DNA from: Legionella_A sp963772805 | GTDB lineage: Bacteria > Pseudomonadota > Gammaproteobacteria > Legionellales > Legionellaceae | Reading direction: 5' to 3' | Length of the DNA: 64,000 nucleotides | NCBI GenBank assembly: GCA_963772805.1 | Contig: CAVYYU010000002.1 | Coordinates: 372,001-436,000, forward strand | Shown: in pieces, positions 39,892 through 49,324 of the stretch | Numbering within the stretch: position 1 is the stretch's first letter | How the letters are laid out: every line of letters begins with the position of its first letter | Notes under the pieces: model-generated | What the model was told of the DNA's origin: nothing | The model's input: only the letters and a program-made list of their open reading frames with translations | The model's database searches: none | Program-made: the position numbers and the translations under genes

Positions 39892-40314
39892 ATGCGCTTT
39901 GTGCCCCTCCTCTGGCTGGCTTTGGTGCCAATATCTCTCTATGCGGTAAATGATTTAGACCGGCAACAAATTCAACAGCGAATTGCACCTGTGGGTAACA
40001 TTCGTGTGCTGGAAGGGGTTGGTTTCTCTGCTGCGCTAACAATATCGCAAGAAAAAAAAATGGATGTGCAAGCAGAGCCAGGTCAGGAGACCTATGAACA
40101 ATATTGTGTGATTTGCCATCGTGATGGTGTGGCTGGGGCGCCAAAATTTCGTGATGCTGCCGACTGGGAGCCAAGACTCGTTGGGAAAGATATTAATGCA
40201 CTGCTTGCCATTGTGTTAAAAGGTTTAAATGCGATGCCAGTAAAAGGGAGCTGCATCGAATGCAATGAGGCAGAGCTCAAAGCGGCTATTGAATATATGG
40301 TACCAAAATCATGA
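39892..40314 (+). CDS. cytochrome c5-type monoheme protein
   Basis: 140 residues, exported (signal at about 1-18). The heme site is Cys72-x2-Cys75-His76 and the axial Met is probably Met115 in LNAMPVKG. The extra pair Cys121/Cys124 is typical of cytochrome c5. It would carry electrons in the periplasm. It overlaps dsbB by four bases. Confidence 0.92.
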   Translation: MRFVPLLWLALVPISLYAVNDLDRQQIQQRIAPVGNIRVLEGVGFSAALTISQEKKMDVQAEPGQETYEQYCVICHRDGVAGAPKFRDAADWEPRLVGKDINALLAIVLKGLNAMPVKGSCIECNEAELKAAIEYMVPKS

Positions 40315-40796
40315 ATCAACGGACTTATAAAATTGTGCAGGGGTTGTTGTTTTTATTAACGGTGGCGGTATTGTCTGCGTCATTCTACTTTCAATATATT
40401 AAAGGTTTAGAACCTTGCCCTTTGTGTTTAATGCAGCGCATATGTGTTTTTTTCCTCGCTCTGTTTGGTTTGCTGGGATTAGCCTCGGCACGGTGGCGAC
40501 TTGCCGCTGTTTTGCAGCTGTTTTCTGCTGTCTGTGGTTTATTTTTCGCAGGAAGGCAGTTGTGGCTGCAGTCTTTGACGGCAGAGCACATACCTGCATG
40601 TATGCCAGGACTTGATGTTTTGATTCATTATTTCCCATGGCAGGATGTTGCCCGCGCGTTGTTTTGGGGATCAGGGGAGTGCGCAGAAGTGGCTTGGCAA
40701 TGGTTGGGTTTGACTATGCCAGCCTGGGCTGCCTTGTATTTTTTTATTATGTTCCTTGGCAGTGCTGTGATTGCTTGGCTTTTAAATCGTAAATAA
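40311..40796 (+). CDS. dsbB: disulfide bond formation protein DsbB
   Basis: Reoxidises DsbA and passes electrons to quinone. 161 residues with four membrane segments. Redox pairs are Cys36/Cys39 (CPLC) and Cys97/Cys124. MQRICV after the first pair is a family mark. Overlap with the cytochrome c5 gene suggests one transcript. Confidence 0.96.
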   Translation: MNQRTYKIVQGLLFLLTVAVLSASFYFQYIKGLEPCPLCLMQRICVFFLALFGLLGLASARWRLAAVLQLFSAVCGLFFAGRQLWLQSLTAEHIPACMPGLDVLIHYFPWQDVARALFWGSGECAEVAWQWLGLTMPAWAALYFFIMFLGSAVIAWLLNRK

Positions 40797-40916
40797 TCAA
40801 GCTTCGCTAGCACAGCTGGAGAGCGATCTTTGCTGATGAATGCAATGAATCGCTGGTAAAGGTCTGCTCCCTTCGTTATGATCGCCCTCTTTTTTTACAA
40901 TAATTGAATTCTAGCG

Positions 40917-42068
40917 ATGTCTACGTTTCATTGTGAAGTCATTCACCGGCATAAGCATTCGGCCGCTCGCGTCATGCGTGTCACGACACCTCACGGGGAG
41001 TTTATAACACCGGTATTCATGCCGGTAGGCACGCGTGCGGGTGTTAATAACATGACCCCGCCTGAGTTGCTGGATGCCGGTAGTCAAATTATCCTCGGTG
41101 GTAATACCTACCATATGTTATGCGCCCCGGGCATGGAGATTATTGAGAAAGCGGGTGGCATGCACCGCTTTATGGGGTGGCATGGCCCTATGCTCACCGA
41201 TAGTGGCGGGTTTCAGGTTTTTAGTTTGTCGAAAAACAAAGAGATCTGCACTATTGATGAAGAGGGTGCCCATTTCAAGTTGCCTGACTCCGAACGCCGC
41301 ATTCATATGACCCCCGAAATGTCGCTGGAAACGCAAAAAATCATTGGTGCTGATATCATCATGGCTTTTGATCAATGCACGTCTGATAGTTGCACGCGTG
41401 CAGAGGTGCAGCAAGTTATGATTCGCACTCATCGTTGGCTTAAACAATCGATGGCTTACCATCAACAATATCCTACCTCACGTTACGGTGCGCAACAGGC
41501 TTTATTTGGCATCGTGCAAGGCGGAATTTATGAAGACTTGCGGCGTGAAAGCGCGAGTTATGTGGCGTCTATGAATATGGATGGTATTGCTATTGGCGGC
41601 GAGACAATTGGCTTTGACATGCAAAAAACCGTTGATATTATTCGCTGGGTACGCGGTTTTTTGCCCGAAGAAAAGCCGCGCTACACGATGGGGGTTGGGA
41701 TGTCACCGCAAGATCTGCTGGATGTGGTGGCCGAAGGGATTGATATGTTCGATTGTGTGGCACCCACTCGCAATGCACGCCACGGTGCATTGTATTGTGG
41801 CGAAATTGTGCAGGATGGCAACTGGCTAAAATTTGTCAGCGAGCATGAGAACGAGCGTATTCAAATTAAAAAAGCATGTTTTTCCATGGATTTGTCGCCG
41901 ATTATGGCGAGCTGCCAATGTTATACATGTAGGCATTATTCTCGAGCTTATTTACATGATTTATTCAAACAAAAAGCCAATTTATTTACAGCACTTGCCA
42001 GTATTCATAATGTTCATGTATTGCATGATGTTTGTGCTAGAATGCGCGCCTTAATATTGAGTAGCTAA
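40917..42068 (+). CDS. tgt: tRNA-guanine transglycosylase
   Basis: Exchanges guanine-34 of Tyr, His, Asn and Asp tRNAs for the queuosine precursor. 383 residues. The substrate block DSGGFQVFSL and the nucleophile region DMFDCVAPTRNARHG are intact, and the zinc ligands lie in CQCYTC with the following His. The usual GG(L/V)(A/S)VGE loop reads GGETIGF here. It is 24 bases upstream of ppiB. Confidence 0.96.
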   Translation: MSTFHCEVIHRHKHSAARVMRVTTPHGEFITPVFMPVGTRAGVNNMTPPELLDAGSQIILGGNTYHMLCAPGMEIIEKAGGMHRFMGWHGPMLTDSGGFQVFSLSKNKEICTIDEEGAHFKLPDSERRIHMTPEMSLETQKIIGADIIMAFDQCTSDSCTRAEVQQVMIRTHRWLKQSMAYHQQYPTSRYGAQQALFGIVQGGIYEDLRRESASYVASMNMDGIAIGGETIGFDMQKTVDIIRWVRGFLPEEKPRYTMGVGMSPQDLLDVVAEGIDMFDCVAPTRNARHGALYCGEIVQDGNWLKFVSEHENERIQIKKACFSMDLSPIMASCQCYTCRHYSRAYLHDLFKQKANLFTALASIHNVHVLHDVCARMRALILSS

Positions 42069-42092
42069 AGATTATTAATCCCAGGAGTAGAA

Positions 42093-42587
42093 ATGATTAT
42101 TATTAATACATCAAAAGGTGACATTCACCTGCAACTGCATGAAGAAACAACCCCAGATACAGTTGCTAATTTTCTTAATTATGTGCGTAACGGTTTTTAT
42201 ACGAACACGATTTTTCATCGTGTGATTGACGGCTTTATGATTCAAGGCGGTGGTTTAAACGCGAACATGGAATCAAAAGCAACAAACGCGCCTGTTAAAA
42301 ACGAAGCGAAATCGGCCAAGCTTAATAAACGCGGTACGGTCGCGATGGCAAGAACGATGGATCCCCACTCAGCAACGGCGCAATTTTTTATTAATGTTGC
42401 TGATAATGCATTTCTAAATTTCACGGGTGAGCAGGCACAAACCTACGGTTATTGTGTGTTTGCTGAGGTGGTTGACGGAATGGATGTGGTCGATGCAATT
42501 GCCAAGGTAAAAACAGGCCAGCGCATGGGACACGGCGATGTACCCGCGGAAGAAATTATCATTCATGAAATCAGAGAGCAAGCCTAG
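42093..42587 (+). CDS. ppiB: cyclophilin-type peptidyl-prolyl isomerase B
   Basis: A cytoplasmic cyclophilin. 164 residues, no signal peptide. FHRVIDGFMIQGGG and the SATAQFFINVADN block make the active site. CCAGGAGTAG gives a clear ribosome site. Co-transcription with tgt is likely from the short gap. Confidence 0.96.
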   Translation: MIIINTSKGDIHLQLHEETTPDTVANFLNYVRNGFYTNTIFHRVIDGFMIQGGGLNANMESKATNAPVKNEAKSAKLNKRGTVAMARTMDPHSATAQFFINVADNAFLNFTGEQAQTYGYCVFAEVVDGMDVVDAIAKVKTGQRMGHGDVPAEEIIIHEIREQA

Positions 42588-42616
42588 GCTTTTATGAACG
42601 GCTTATGTGATTGAGC

Positions 42617-42653
42617 TTGTAACCAGGATTATGCTGCGTAATCCTGGTTACAA
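42617..42653. repeat. 14-base perfect inverted repeat, REP-like
   Basis: TTGTAACCAGGATT and AATCCTGGTTACAA pair around a nine-base loop in the convergent gap between ppiB and the glycosidase gene. No T run follows on either strand, so it may be a REP element, a weak terminator for both genes, or both. Confidence 0.6.
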
Positions 42654-42670
42654 ATGCCAACCCGGTTTAG

Positions 42671-43822
42671 TTAGCTGACAGTTTTAGGGGTAGGGATTTT
42701 ACGCTTGAAAGCCATTATATGTTTATAGGCATCATTAATTCGCTCTTCTGCTATTTCACCATTAATTACTTTTTTTTCAATGATATTAATGATCTCGCCA
42801 GGGTCCTGCGGGCTATCAACGAGTTGATTTCCGAAAATAAACATATCAGCGCCCGCGTTAATTGCCAGTGTCAACGCCTGATCCAGGCTATAATTGGCAG
42901 AAATCGCTTTCATCTGCATGTCATCGGTAATAATAACGCCATCAAACGCTAAATCATGTCGTAACACATCAGTCAAAATAGTATGGGACAGTGTTGCGGG
43001 CAAGCCGGACGCGTCTAGTTTGCGATTGACGATATGTGCGGTCATGATCATGCCGCAATGATCAGATTCTTCAAGTAATTGCTGGTAGGGGAGCAGTTCC
43101 TGTTCATGCCAGGTGTCGGTTACATCGACAAAGCCTAGATGCGAGTCCGCTGTTGAACTGCCGTGTCCAGGAAAGTGTTTGTAAGCACATAGAACTTGCT
43201 TTGCCATTAACTGTTGTGAAAATAAATAGCCATAATCAGCAACGGTATCAGGATCATCAGAAAAACTACGTTCAAGTTTTCCAATCACTGGATTGTCAGG
43301 ATTAACATCCACATCAAGCACCGGGGCAAAATCAAGATTGAATCCAGAAGACTTTAATGTCTCGGCCATGGTGCCCATTATTTTGCGGGCATCTTCAGCG
43401 GACATCTGTGCAATTGTTTTAGCAGAAGGTGTTGCAGGGAAGCCATATTTTTCATTGAGACGATTGACCTTACCACCTTCGTAATCAACGGAGATCAGTA
43501 ATGGTAAATTATCACGGTGGTGCGCGCTATTAGCCTTTTCATTAGCTTGTTGTAAGGCGCGGTTTAATGTATCGACTTGGGCGGGGCTTTCTATGTTTTT
43601 ATTGAATTGCATCGTCTGTGCATTGTAGTCAAATAATATAACGCCGCCGATATTATGGTTTTCTATGGCTTTTGCCACAGGGGAGTTTGCAGTAATTGTT
43701 TTTCCATCAAAGCCAATAATTAACATTTGTCCAATTTTATCTTTTAAACTGAGTTCCGCGCTGAATGTAAGCCCACTCCAGAAGATAAAAGTGACTGATA
43801 ATATTTTTTTAAAATAATTCAT
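42671..43822 (-). CDS. GH3 beta-N-acetylhexosaminidase, NagZ-like and exported
   Basis: Cleaves GlcNAc from muropeptide-type substrates. The GH3 marks KHFPGHGSS (catalytic His loop) and FDGVIITDDMQM (Asp nucleophile) are clear. From ATG 43822 it has 383 residues with a good signal peptide (1-22, ending FSA), unlike cytoplasmic E. coli NagZ. The frame continues upstream to 43987, but that part overlaps the tsaC leader and has no ribosome site. It would feed the AmgK-MurU recycling route. Confidence 0.9.
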   Translation of the reverse strand: MNYFKKILSVTFIFWSGLTFSAELSLKDKIGQMLIIGFDGKTITANSPVAKAIENHNIGGVILFDYNAQTMQFNKNIESPAQVDTLNRALQQANEKANSAHHRDNLPLLISVDYEGGKVNRLNEKYGFPATPSAKTIAQMSAEDARKIMGTMAETLKSSGFNLDFAPVLDVDVNPDNPVIGKLERSFSDDPDTVADYGYLFSQQLMAKQVLCAYKHFPGHGSSTADSHLGFVDVTDTWHEQELLPYQQLLEESDHCGMIMTAHIVNRKLDASGLPATLSHTILTDVLRHDLAFDGVIITDDMQMKAISANYSLDQALTLAINAGADMFIFGNQLVDSPQDPGEIINIIEKKVINGEIAEERINDAYKHIMAFKRKIPTPKTVS

Positions 43823-44010
43823 GGCGTTACACATCTTTTTGGAGGATAGACTGACCATGATTGTATACATAAAAGGACATATATGCAAATATAAGCACAT
43901 GTTGTCCCATATCTCCGCATCATAGATTTGCATCCAAACACTTGCAAAGCAGGTATTTACAGCGTAATCTGCACTATAATTGTTCACTTATAAGTTGGCC
44001 GGTTGCTATC

Positions 44011-44559
44011 ATGCGATTAATTAACAACTATGATGAGGCGCGCCTGCTTCTGCATCAGGGTAAAGTAATTGCTTATGCTACGGAGGCAGTTTATGGCCTA
44101 GGTTGTGATCCATTCAATGAGACCGCCATTGCGGCTTTGCTGGCACTTAAACAACGTCCTTTGCATAAAGGATTGATTTTGTTGATTGCCGATTGGGCGC
44201 AATTAACGCCGCTAATCAGTCCTGTTTCCGATGCACTACTTGCGCCTGTTCGTGCTTCCTGGCCTGGACCTGTAACTTGGCTTTTTCAAAAGTCAGCAAT
44301 CATTCCCGATTGGCTTAGCGGTGATCATGACACGATAGCAATCCGCATGAGTGCTCATCCCATCGCGCGCAGGCTCAGCGTTCAGGGTCCAGTCGTTTCG
44401 ACCAGCGCAAATATCAGTGGCAATCCTCCGGCGCGTAATATAGACGAGCTATTATCGCAATTTCCCGTGGGAATTGAGGCATTGTTGCAGGGGGAATTGG
44501 GTGGTGCCAGTCAACCGAGTGCGATTTATGACGTTTTAACTGGCAAGCAGTTACGTTAA
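44011..44559 (+). CDS. tsaC: threonylcarbamoyl-AMP synthase
   Basis: Makes the intermediate for t6A37 of ANN-decoding tRNAs. About 182 residues from ATG 44011, the usual TsaC size; the frame from 43942 adds a non-homologous stretch. ATEAVYGLGCDP, KQRPLHKGLI and TSANISGNPPA are the Sua5/YrdC motifs. It lacks the Sua5 C-terminal domain. Confidence 0.95.
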   Translation: MRLINNYDEARLLLHQGKVIAYATEAVYGLGCDPFNETAIAALLALKQRPLHKGLILLIADWAQLTPLISPVSDALLAPVRASWPGPVTWLFQKSAIIPDWLSGDHDTIAIRMSAHPIARRLSVQGPVVSTSANISGNPPARNIDELLSQFPVGIEALLQGELGGASQPSAIYDVLTGKQLR

Positions 44560-44721
44560 AATATTCCAGTAACTTTTATTGAAGTTCCTTCCAGACCTCG
44601 TTCATATCGTACATCAGTTGGTTCGTTTCGAGGGACGATTACATATTTAAAATTTTGTGGTAGTGTTGTGGGTCTTGCGAACCCAGTAACCGATAACGCA
44701 CTGGATTTATTTTGTACGATT

Positions 44722-44755
44722 ATTAAGGTTTCCTTAAGCTAAAGTTATGTATAAT
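44722..44755 (+). promoter_or_regulatory. PmrA-like box and -10 before the permease
   Basis: ATTAAG (44722-44727), five bases, CTTAAG (44733-44738), then 11 bases and a perfect TATAAT (44750-44755). One base departs from YTTAAK-N5-YTTAAK. The half-sites also form the inverted repeat TTAAGG-TTT-CCTTAA. Layout matches the box at 1589-1621. Confidence 0.5.
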
Positions 44756-44814
44756 GCCGGAAACCAGCCTATTTTGAGATTCTTGGCTTGTCCGATATAT
44801 AAAGAAGGAATGCA

Positions 44815-46230
44815 ATGAGCGATAAAAAATATGCGTTGACTGTTTTTAGTCTCACCATGATTACCGTCGGTTCGGTTGATAGCATCCGGAATCTTCCTGC
44901 GACCGCGCTGTTCGGCAGCCAACTGATTTCCTTTTTTATCATGGGTGCCTTATTTTTTCTTATCCCTACCGCTTTGGTGTCTGCTGAACTTGCTTCGGGC
45001 TGGGCTAAGCAGGGCGGCATCTATATTTGGGTGAAAGAAGCGTTTGGCAAACAAACCGGGTTTCTTGCTATCTGGCTACAATGGATAGAAAACGTCATTT
45101 GGTACCCGACTATTTTATCGTTCGTTGCCGGTACGCTAGGCTATTTAATCAATCCAGCATTAGCTAGTAATCCTTATTTCCTATGGGCCGTGATTGTCAG
45201 CGCTTTCTGGGGTATGACTTTGATTAATCTGCGCGGAATGAGGTCATCTGCGCTGTTCAGTAATTTTTGCGCCATTTCCGGTTTATTATTGCCTATGTGT
45301 TTGATTATTGGTTTGGGCGTGGCATGGCTCACTGGCGGCAACCCAATCCAAATTCAATTTGATGCGCCAAGCATTGCTCCACACTGGAGTGATCGTTCCA
45401 TGTGGGTGTCTTTGACGGCAATTATTATGTCATTTTGCGGCATAGAAATTGCCACTGTGCATGCTAATGATGTGCGCGATCCACAACGGGCTTTCCCACG
45501 CGCGCTTGTCTATTCTGTCGCTATTATTCTTAGCACCTTAATATTAGGTTCATTGGCAATCGCAGTGGTTTTGCCGCAACAAGATATTAATCTGGTCGCA
45601 GGTATTATGCAGGCATTTGATGCCTTTTTTGCGCGTTACGATATGCTGTGGTTGATGCCTGTGGTTGCCTTGATGCTGGTTTTGGGAGGGCTTGGCGGTG
45701 TGAGCAACTGGATTATCGCACCCACGAAAGGTTTGCTGGTGGCCGCGCAGGATGGAAATTTACCGCCACTATTTCAGCGAACCAATAAAAATAATGCACC
45801 ATTGGTCATGTTGCTTGGACAAGCGATCATTGTCACCATACTGTCCAGTTTATTTTTATTCATGCCTAGTGTGAATGGTTCATATTGGCTACTCACCGCC
45901 CTAGCGGCGCAACTTTATATGCTTATGTATTTGTTAATGTTTGCAGCTGCAATTAAATTGCGTATTAAAGCACCGGATCATCCGCGTGCTTTTCGTATCC
46001 CTGGTGGTAACGTCGGGTTATTTGTTGTTGCCGGAATTGGTATGTTTGGCGCATTAACAACCCTGGTGGTGAGCTTTATGCCGCCTGAGGGTATAAACGT
46101 CGGCAGCGTTAGCCGCTATGAGCTCACCTTAATTGGTGGTCTGTTGCTTACTTGTTTGCCACCTTTTGTCAGTACACGATTACAAGCTCGTCGTGCCAAT
46201 TCACGAGCGCTTACCGCCGAAGCTGTCTAA
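44815..46230 (+). CDS. APC-family amino-acid antiporter, GadC-like
   Basis: A 471-residue inner-membrane protein with about 12 membrane segments. MITVGSVDSIRNLP at the first helix, SAELASGWAKQGGIYIWV and the GVSNWIIAPTKGLL block place it in the glutamate/GABA antiporter branch of APC permeases, which includes many Legionella amino-acid permeases. The substrate is not predictable here. A PmrA-like promoter lies upstream. Confidence 0.88.
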   Translation: MSDKKYALTVFSLTMITVGSVDSIRNLPATALFGSQLISFFIMGALFFLIPTALVSAELASGWAKQGGIYIWVKEAFGKQTGFLAIWLQWIENVIWYPTILSFVAGTLGYLINPALASNPYFLWAVIVSAFWGMTLINLRGMRSSALFSNFCAISGLLLPMCLIIGLGVAWLTGGNPIQIQFDAPSIAPHWSDRSMWVSLTAIIMSFCGIEIATVHANDVRDPQRAFPRALVYSVAIILSTLILGSLAIAVVLPQQDINLVAGIMQAFDAFFARYDMLWLMPVVALMLVLGGLGGVSNWIIAPTKGLLVAAQDGNLPPLFQRTNKNNAPLVMLLGQAIIVTILSSLFLFMPSVNGSYWLLTALAAQLYMLMYLLMFAAAIKLRIKAPDHPRAFRIPGGNVGLFVVAGIGMFGALTTLVVSFMPPEGINVGSVSRYELTLIGGLLLTCLPPFVSTRLQARRANSRALTAEAV

Positions 46231-46247
46231 TATACTTAGGTTTAGTC

Positions 46248-46769
46248 ATGAAGTTTATTCAAGAGTCTTTGCAAAGCCTCTCTGCGCGCTTGCCTGAGTT
46301 GGAGTGGAAATTAAAGACCTTGAATATTGCACTTCATGCCAAAAATACTCCCCCGGGTCTTTTTTACAATCGTGTGGATATGACGCCACAATCTTGTATT
46401 GCTGAAATCAAAGCCGATCTACGGGTATTAGCCGCGCAGGCCAATGAACGAAGCGGGCACTACCTTGCTGATCGTATTAGTCAAAAAATTAATGTATTGG
46501 TGCGGTTGTGCCAAATGCATACTGACAAGCAGCCAGCTATCCGAGAAGTTAATTTTGGCGTGCAAATGATAAGCACCCGCCAACAATGGCTGCAAACTGT
46601 ACAGGACGATATTGCCAAGCTAGTCGAACAACAGCAGGCACTTGCGTCTACGCTTGCTAAAATGCAACGCAGTGATAACAAGTATGCTAGCTTATCGCTA
46701 CAAGCTGAATTAGGCGAAGTGGAGCGACGTCTTACGTTAGCACGAGAAACATTAGTGCGTAATTTATAA
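46248..46769 (+). CDS. coiled-coil protein, possibly primosomal PriC
   Basis: 173 residues from ATG 46248; the longer frame overlaps the permease end and is unlikely. Almost wholly helical. The spacing of short blocks, FYNRVDM near 42, YLADRISQKINVLVRLC near 80, RQQWLQTVQDDIAKL near 115 and a C-terminal LQAELGEVERRL, resembles PriC of gammaproteobacteria (175 in E. coli). Identity is tentative because PriC diverges fast. It begins 17 bases after the permease. Confidence 0.6.
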   Translation: MKFIQESLQSLSARLPELEWKLKTLNIALHAKNTPPGLFYNRVDMTPQSCIAEIKADLRVLAAQANERSGHYLADRISQKINVLVRLCQMHTDKQPAIREVNFGVQMISTRQQWLQTVQDDIAKLVEQQQALASTLAKMQRSDNKYASLSLQAELGEVERRLTLARETLVRNL

Positions 46770-46945
46770 TTATTGGTTTTGACGGGAATTAAGCCTGGCT
46801 AGTATGAAACGAACCTAGGGACACTTAAGGATATCCTGGTGATTTTCAATCAGACTGAGCACGAGCTGTTGATGTTCTTAACGTAGCCCGTGAGTCAAAG
46901 TCTCCGTTTGGTAAGATGTAGAACTTGATCGTTGTTTTTCTCTCA

Positions 46946-49180
46946 TCACTTATGTGTATGGATATAGACCCCATCCCATTCTGGAGGGGGCGGTTGGATT
47001 TTAAATTCTTCAATGCGCTCAAGGTATAACTGATACAAATACAAAACTGGATTGTGGCTTCTTAGGGCACTAAAGCGCTGCTCTGCATTCTGCCAATCTT
47101 GCGCGTAATATGCCGCCAAGGCCTGATTATAATCATCGACCTCTTTGTTGAGTTCTGGCGTTGTTTCTTCAACTAAACAGATGGGTTGGTAAATGATCAG
47201 GGCTGTGCCCCGTCCTTTAACGGCGACTTTGTCTATCGGGCGCCACAGAATGGTGTCTTGATCTCGCCGGCTGCTATCATTGACCAAGATATCAACTTGA
47301 TAAAACTTGGTTAAATCTTGTAATCGTGAGGCGAGGTTTACTGTATCACCTAATACGGTGTATGCGCGACGAAACTCTGACCCCATATCGCCCACGTTCA
47401 TCAGTCCTGTTCCTAATCCGATGCCGATGTTTACCGTAGGCAGGTTGTTTGCCAACATTTTTGCATTGATTACTGGTAAGTTCTTAAAAATCGCAAGAGA
47501 TGCAGTTATCGCATGTAGCGCATGCTCTTTATCTTCAAGCGGGGCGCCCCAGAAAGCAACGACCATATCACCAACGTATTTATCGATAGTACCTTTATGA
47601 TTAAAAATGATTTCGGTAATGGGGGTGAAGAATGTGTTCAACAATTTTTTGACACCAGCAGCATCCAGATTCTCACTCAGACTAGTGAACCCGCGGATGT
47701 CGGAAAATAACGCGGTCATATCATTCGTGACGCCCTCCAAAATCGAGCCTTCAGGGAATTCAATCAACGCTTTGACGTAATCTTCGGGCACATATTGACC
47801 AAACAACTGGCTGATTTTGCGTTTTTGTCGTTTAACCAGAATAAATTCATAAAGATAGTTAAACGTTGCCTGCAGGCTGATGATCATTAGCACAGCTGCT
47901 GTAGAGATATACATGTTTTTGAGGTCAAAGACCAATATGGAAGCCGCTATGATGGCAATAATAGCAACAATTGCAACGGCCAGGATTACAAAAGCACTTA
48001 ATAGTGGAAATAGTAATGCGAAGAATGTTCCTATAAGTAAAAGAGCGGCGATTCCTGTTCCGCTTGTCCAATAAAATTGCGATGGGATCTGCTGTGCTGT
48101 CATGCCGGCAACAAGATTGCCTACCACCTCAACCCCGGGAAATAAATCGGAAACAGGCGTTTGGTGCAAATCGGAGAGTAAAATCATGGATGACCCCACA
48201 ATGGCGATAGCCCCCTCAAGCTCCTTGCTGCCCACTTTTCCTTCCATGACATCGCTTGCCGAATAATAATCGAGCGTTCCGGGCGGTCCCCAGAAAGGGA
48301 TCAGTACTCTTGATTGTGTATCTGTCGGAATAAATGTTCCATCAAGCTTTAGACCTCTGAGTTGCAGTTTTCCACGTCTCAGGAATGTCACGAGTTCTAC
48401 ATTGTCTGCTAATAAATAACGCATAACCGTTTTTAAGGCGAGGTTTGGATAAATCTTGTTGCCATAACTTGCTAGTAGCATAGAGTAACGGACGGTTCCA
48501 TCCGGGTCGCCAAAATTTGATACAAAACCACCACTTTTGGCCGCCTTGATGAAAATGCCCAAACTGCCGTTGTAACCCTTGAAGTCGTGCAAAGTATATT
48601 TCGACGCATCGAACGCTATTCCTTTCGCGTCTGTCAGAAAATCAGGTAAAGCGCCCTTTTTTACCTCCGCTATATCATGAAATAAAAAGCCTAAAATGAC
48701 GTCATAGTCAGCTAGCATTTTAACCAGTGCCTGATCATTGTCGATGTAGGGTGCCATCTTGCCGAGTATGTCAGGCAGGTTTTTAAGCTTTTCAGGCAGT
48801 TGAATATTCATCTGCGAGAGTTTCTCTTGCAAACCGAGGGCATAGTTCGTTTCTGGTTCTGACATCACAATATCAAAGGCGGTAACCACGACCCCGGCAT
48901 CCTTTAATTTCTGCAGGAGCAGTGCCAGTTTATCGCGATGCCACGGCCAACGCCCTTCGGCCTGGATGGATTGTTCATCGATGTCAATAATGACAACGCG
49001 AACTTGTCGCGATTCTTTATGCAGAAATAGACCGATCATATTGTCATACAGAAAATCTTCCAGTTTGCTAATGAGTGGACTGGCGATGGGGACATTGAAA
49101 AACAGGCTAAACAGAATATAAATAGTAATAACAAGGCTGGCGCCGATCTGAATCCACTTAGACTTAATTAGGTTAAACAA
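46946..49180 (-). CDS. CHASE2-domain adenylate cyclase
   Basis: 744 residues. Membrane segment at about 13-30, periplasmic CHASE2 sensor about 40-345, three membrane segments about 375-445, and a class III cyclase domain about 485-660. Metal-binding Asp494 (FSDIRGFT) and Asp538 (YVGDMV), adenine-selecting Lys534 and Asp612, and transition-state Asn615 and Arg619 are all present, so it should be active and make cAMP. It follows the outer-membrane barrel gene by 144 bases on the same strand. FecR-domain proteins often accompany CHASE2 cyclases, and one is divergent here. Confidence 0.93.
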   Translation of the reverse strand: MFNLIKSKWIQIGASLVITIYILFSLFFNVPIASPLISKLEDFLYDNMIGLFLHKESRQVRVVIIDIDEQSIQAEGRWPWHRDKLALLLQKLKDAGVVVTAFDIVMSEPETNYALGLQEKLSQMNIQLPEKLKNLPDILGKMAPYIDNDQALVKMLADYDVILGFLFHDIAEVKKGALPDFLTDAKGIAFDASKYTLHDFKGYNGSLGIFIKAAKSGGFVSNFGDPDGTVRYSMLLASYGNKIYPNLALKTVMRYLLADNVELVTFLRRGKLQLRGLKLDGTFIPTDTQSRVLIPFWGPPGTLDYYSASDVMEGKVGSKELEGAIAIVGSSMILLSDLHQTPVSDLFPGVEVVGNLVAGMTAQQIPSQFYWTSGTGIAALLLIGTFFALLFPLLSAFVILAVAIVAIIAIIAASILVFDLKNMYISTAAVLMIISLQATFNYLYEFILVKRQKRKISQLFGQYVPEDYVKALIEFPEGSILEGVTNDMTALFSDIRGFTSLSENLDAAGVKKLLNTFFTPITEIIFNHKGTIDKYVGDMVVAFWGAPLEDKEHALHAITASLAIFKNLPVINAKMLANNLPTVNIGIGLGTGLMNVGDMGSEFRRAYTVLGDTVNLASRLQDLTKFYQVDILVNDSSRRDQDTILWRPIDKVAVKGRGTALIIYQPICLVEETTPELNKEVDDYNQALAAYYAQDWQNAEQRFSALRSHNPVLYLYQLYLERIEEFKIQPPPPEWDGVYIHTHK

Positions 49181-49236
49181 GGGCTACGATCCATATTTAT
49201 TTACGGTTATCCATCTAGATACTAGAGCGTGATATT

Positions 49237-49269
49237 CCCCCTGTGGCGGGTGGCTTTTCCCACAGGGGG
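49237..49269. repeat. GC-rich hairpin between barrel and cyclase genes
   Basis: CCCCCTGTGG and CCACAGGGGG form a ten-base stem with a 13-base loop. It is not followed by a T run on the minus strand, so it may partly attenuate or stabilise the upstream message. Confidence 0.5.
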
Positions 49270-49324
49270 GGGGTAATAGCTTGGTATGATTTATATGTGG
49301 TTCATACCAGAACCAAGGCGAAAA

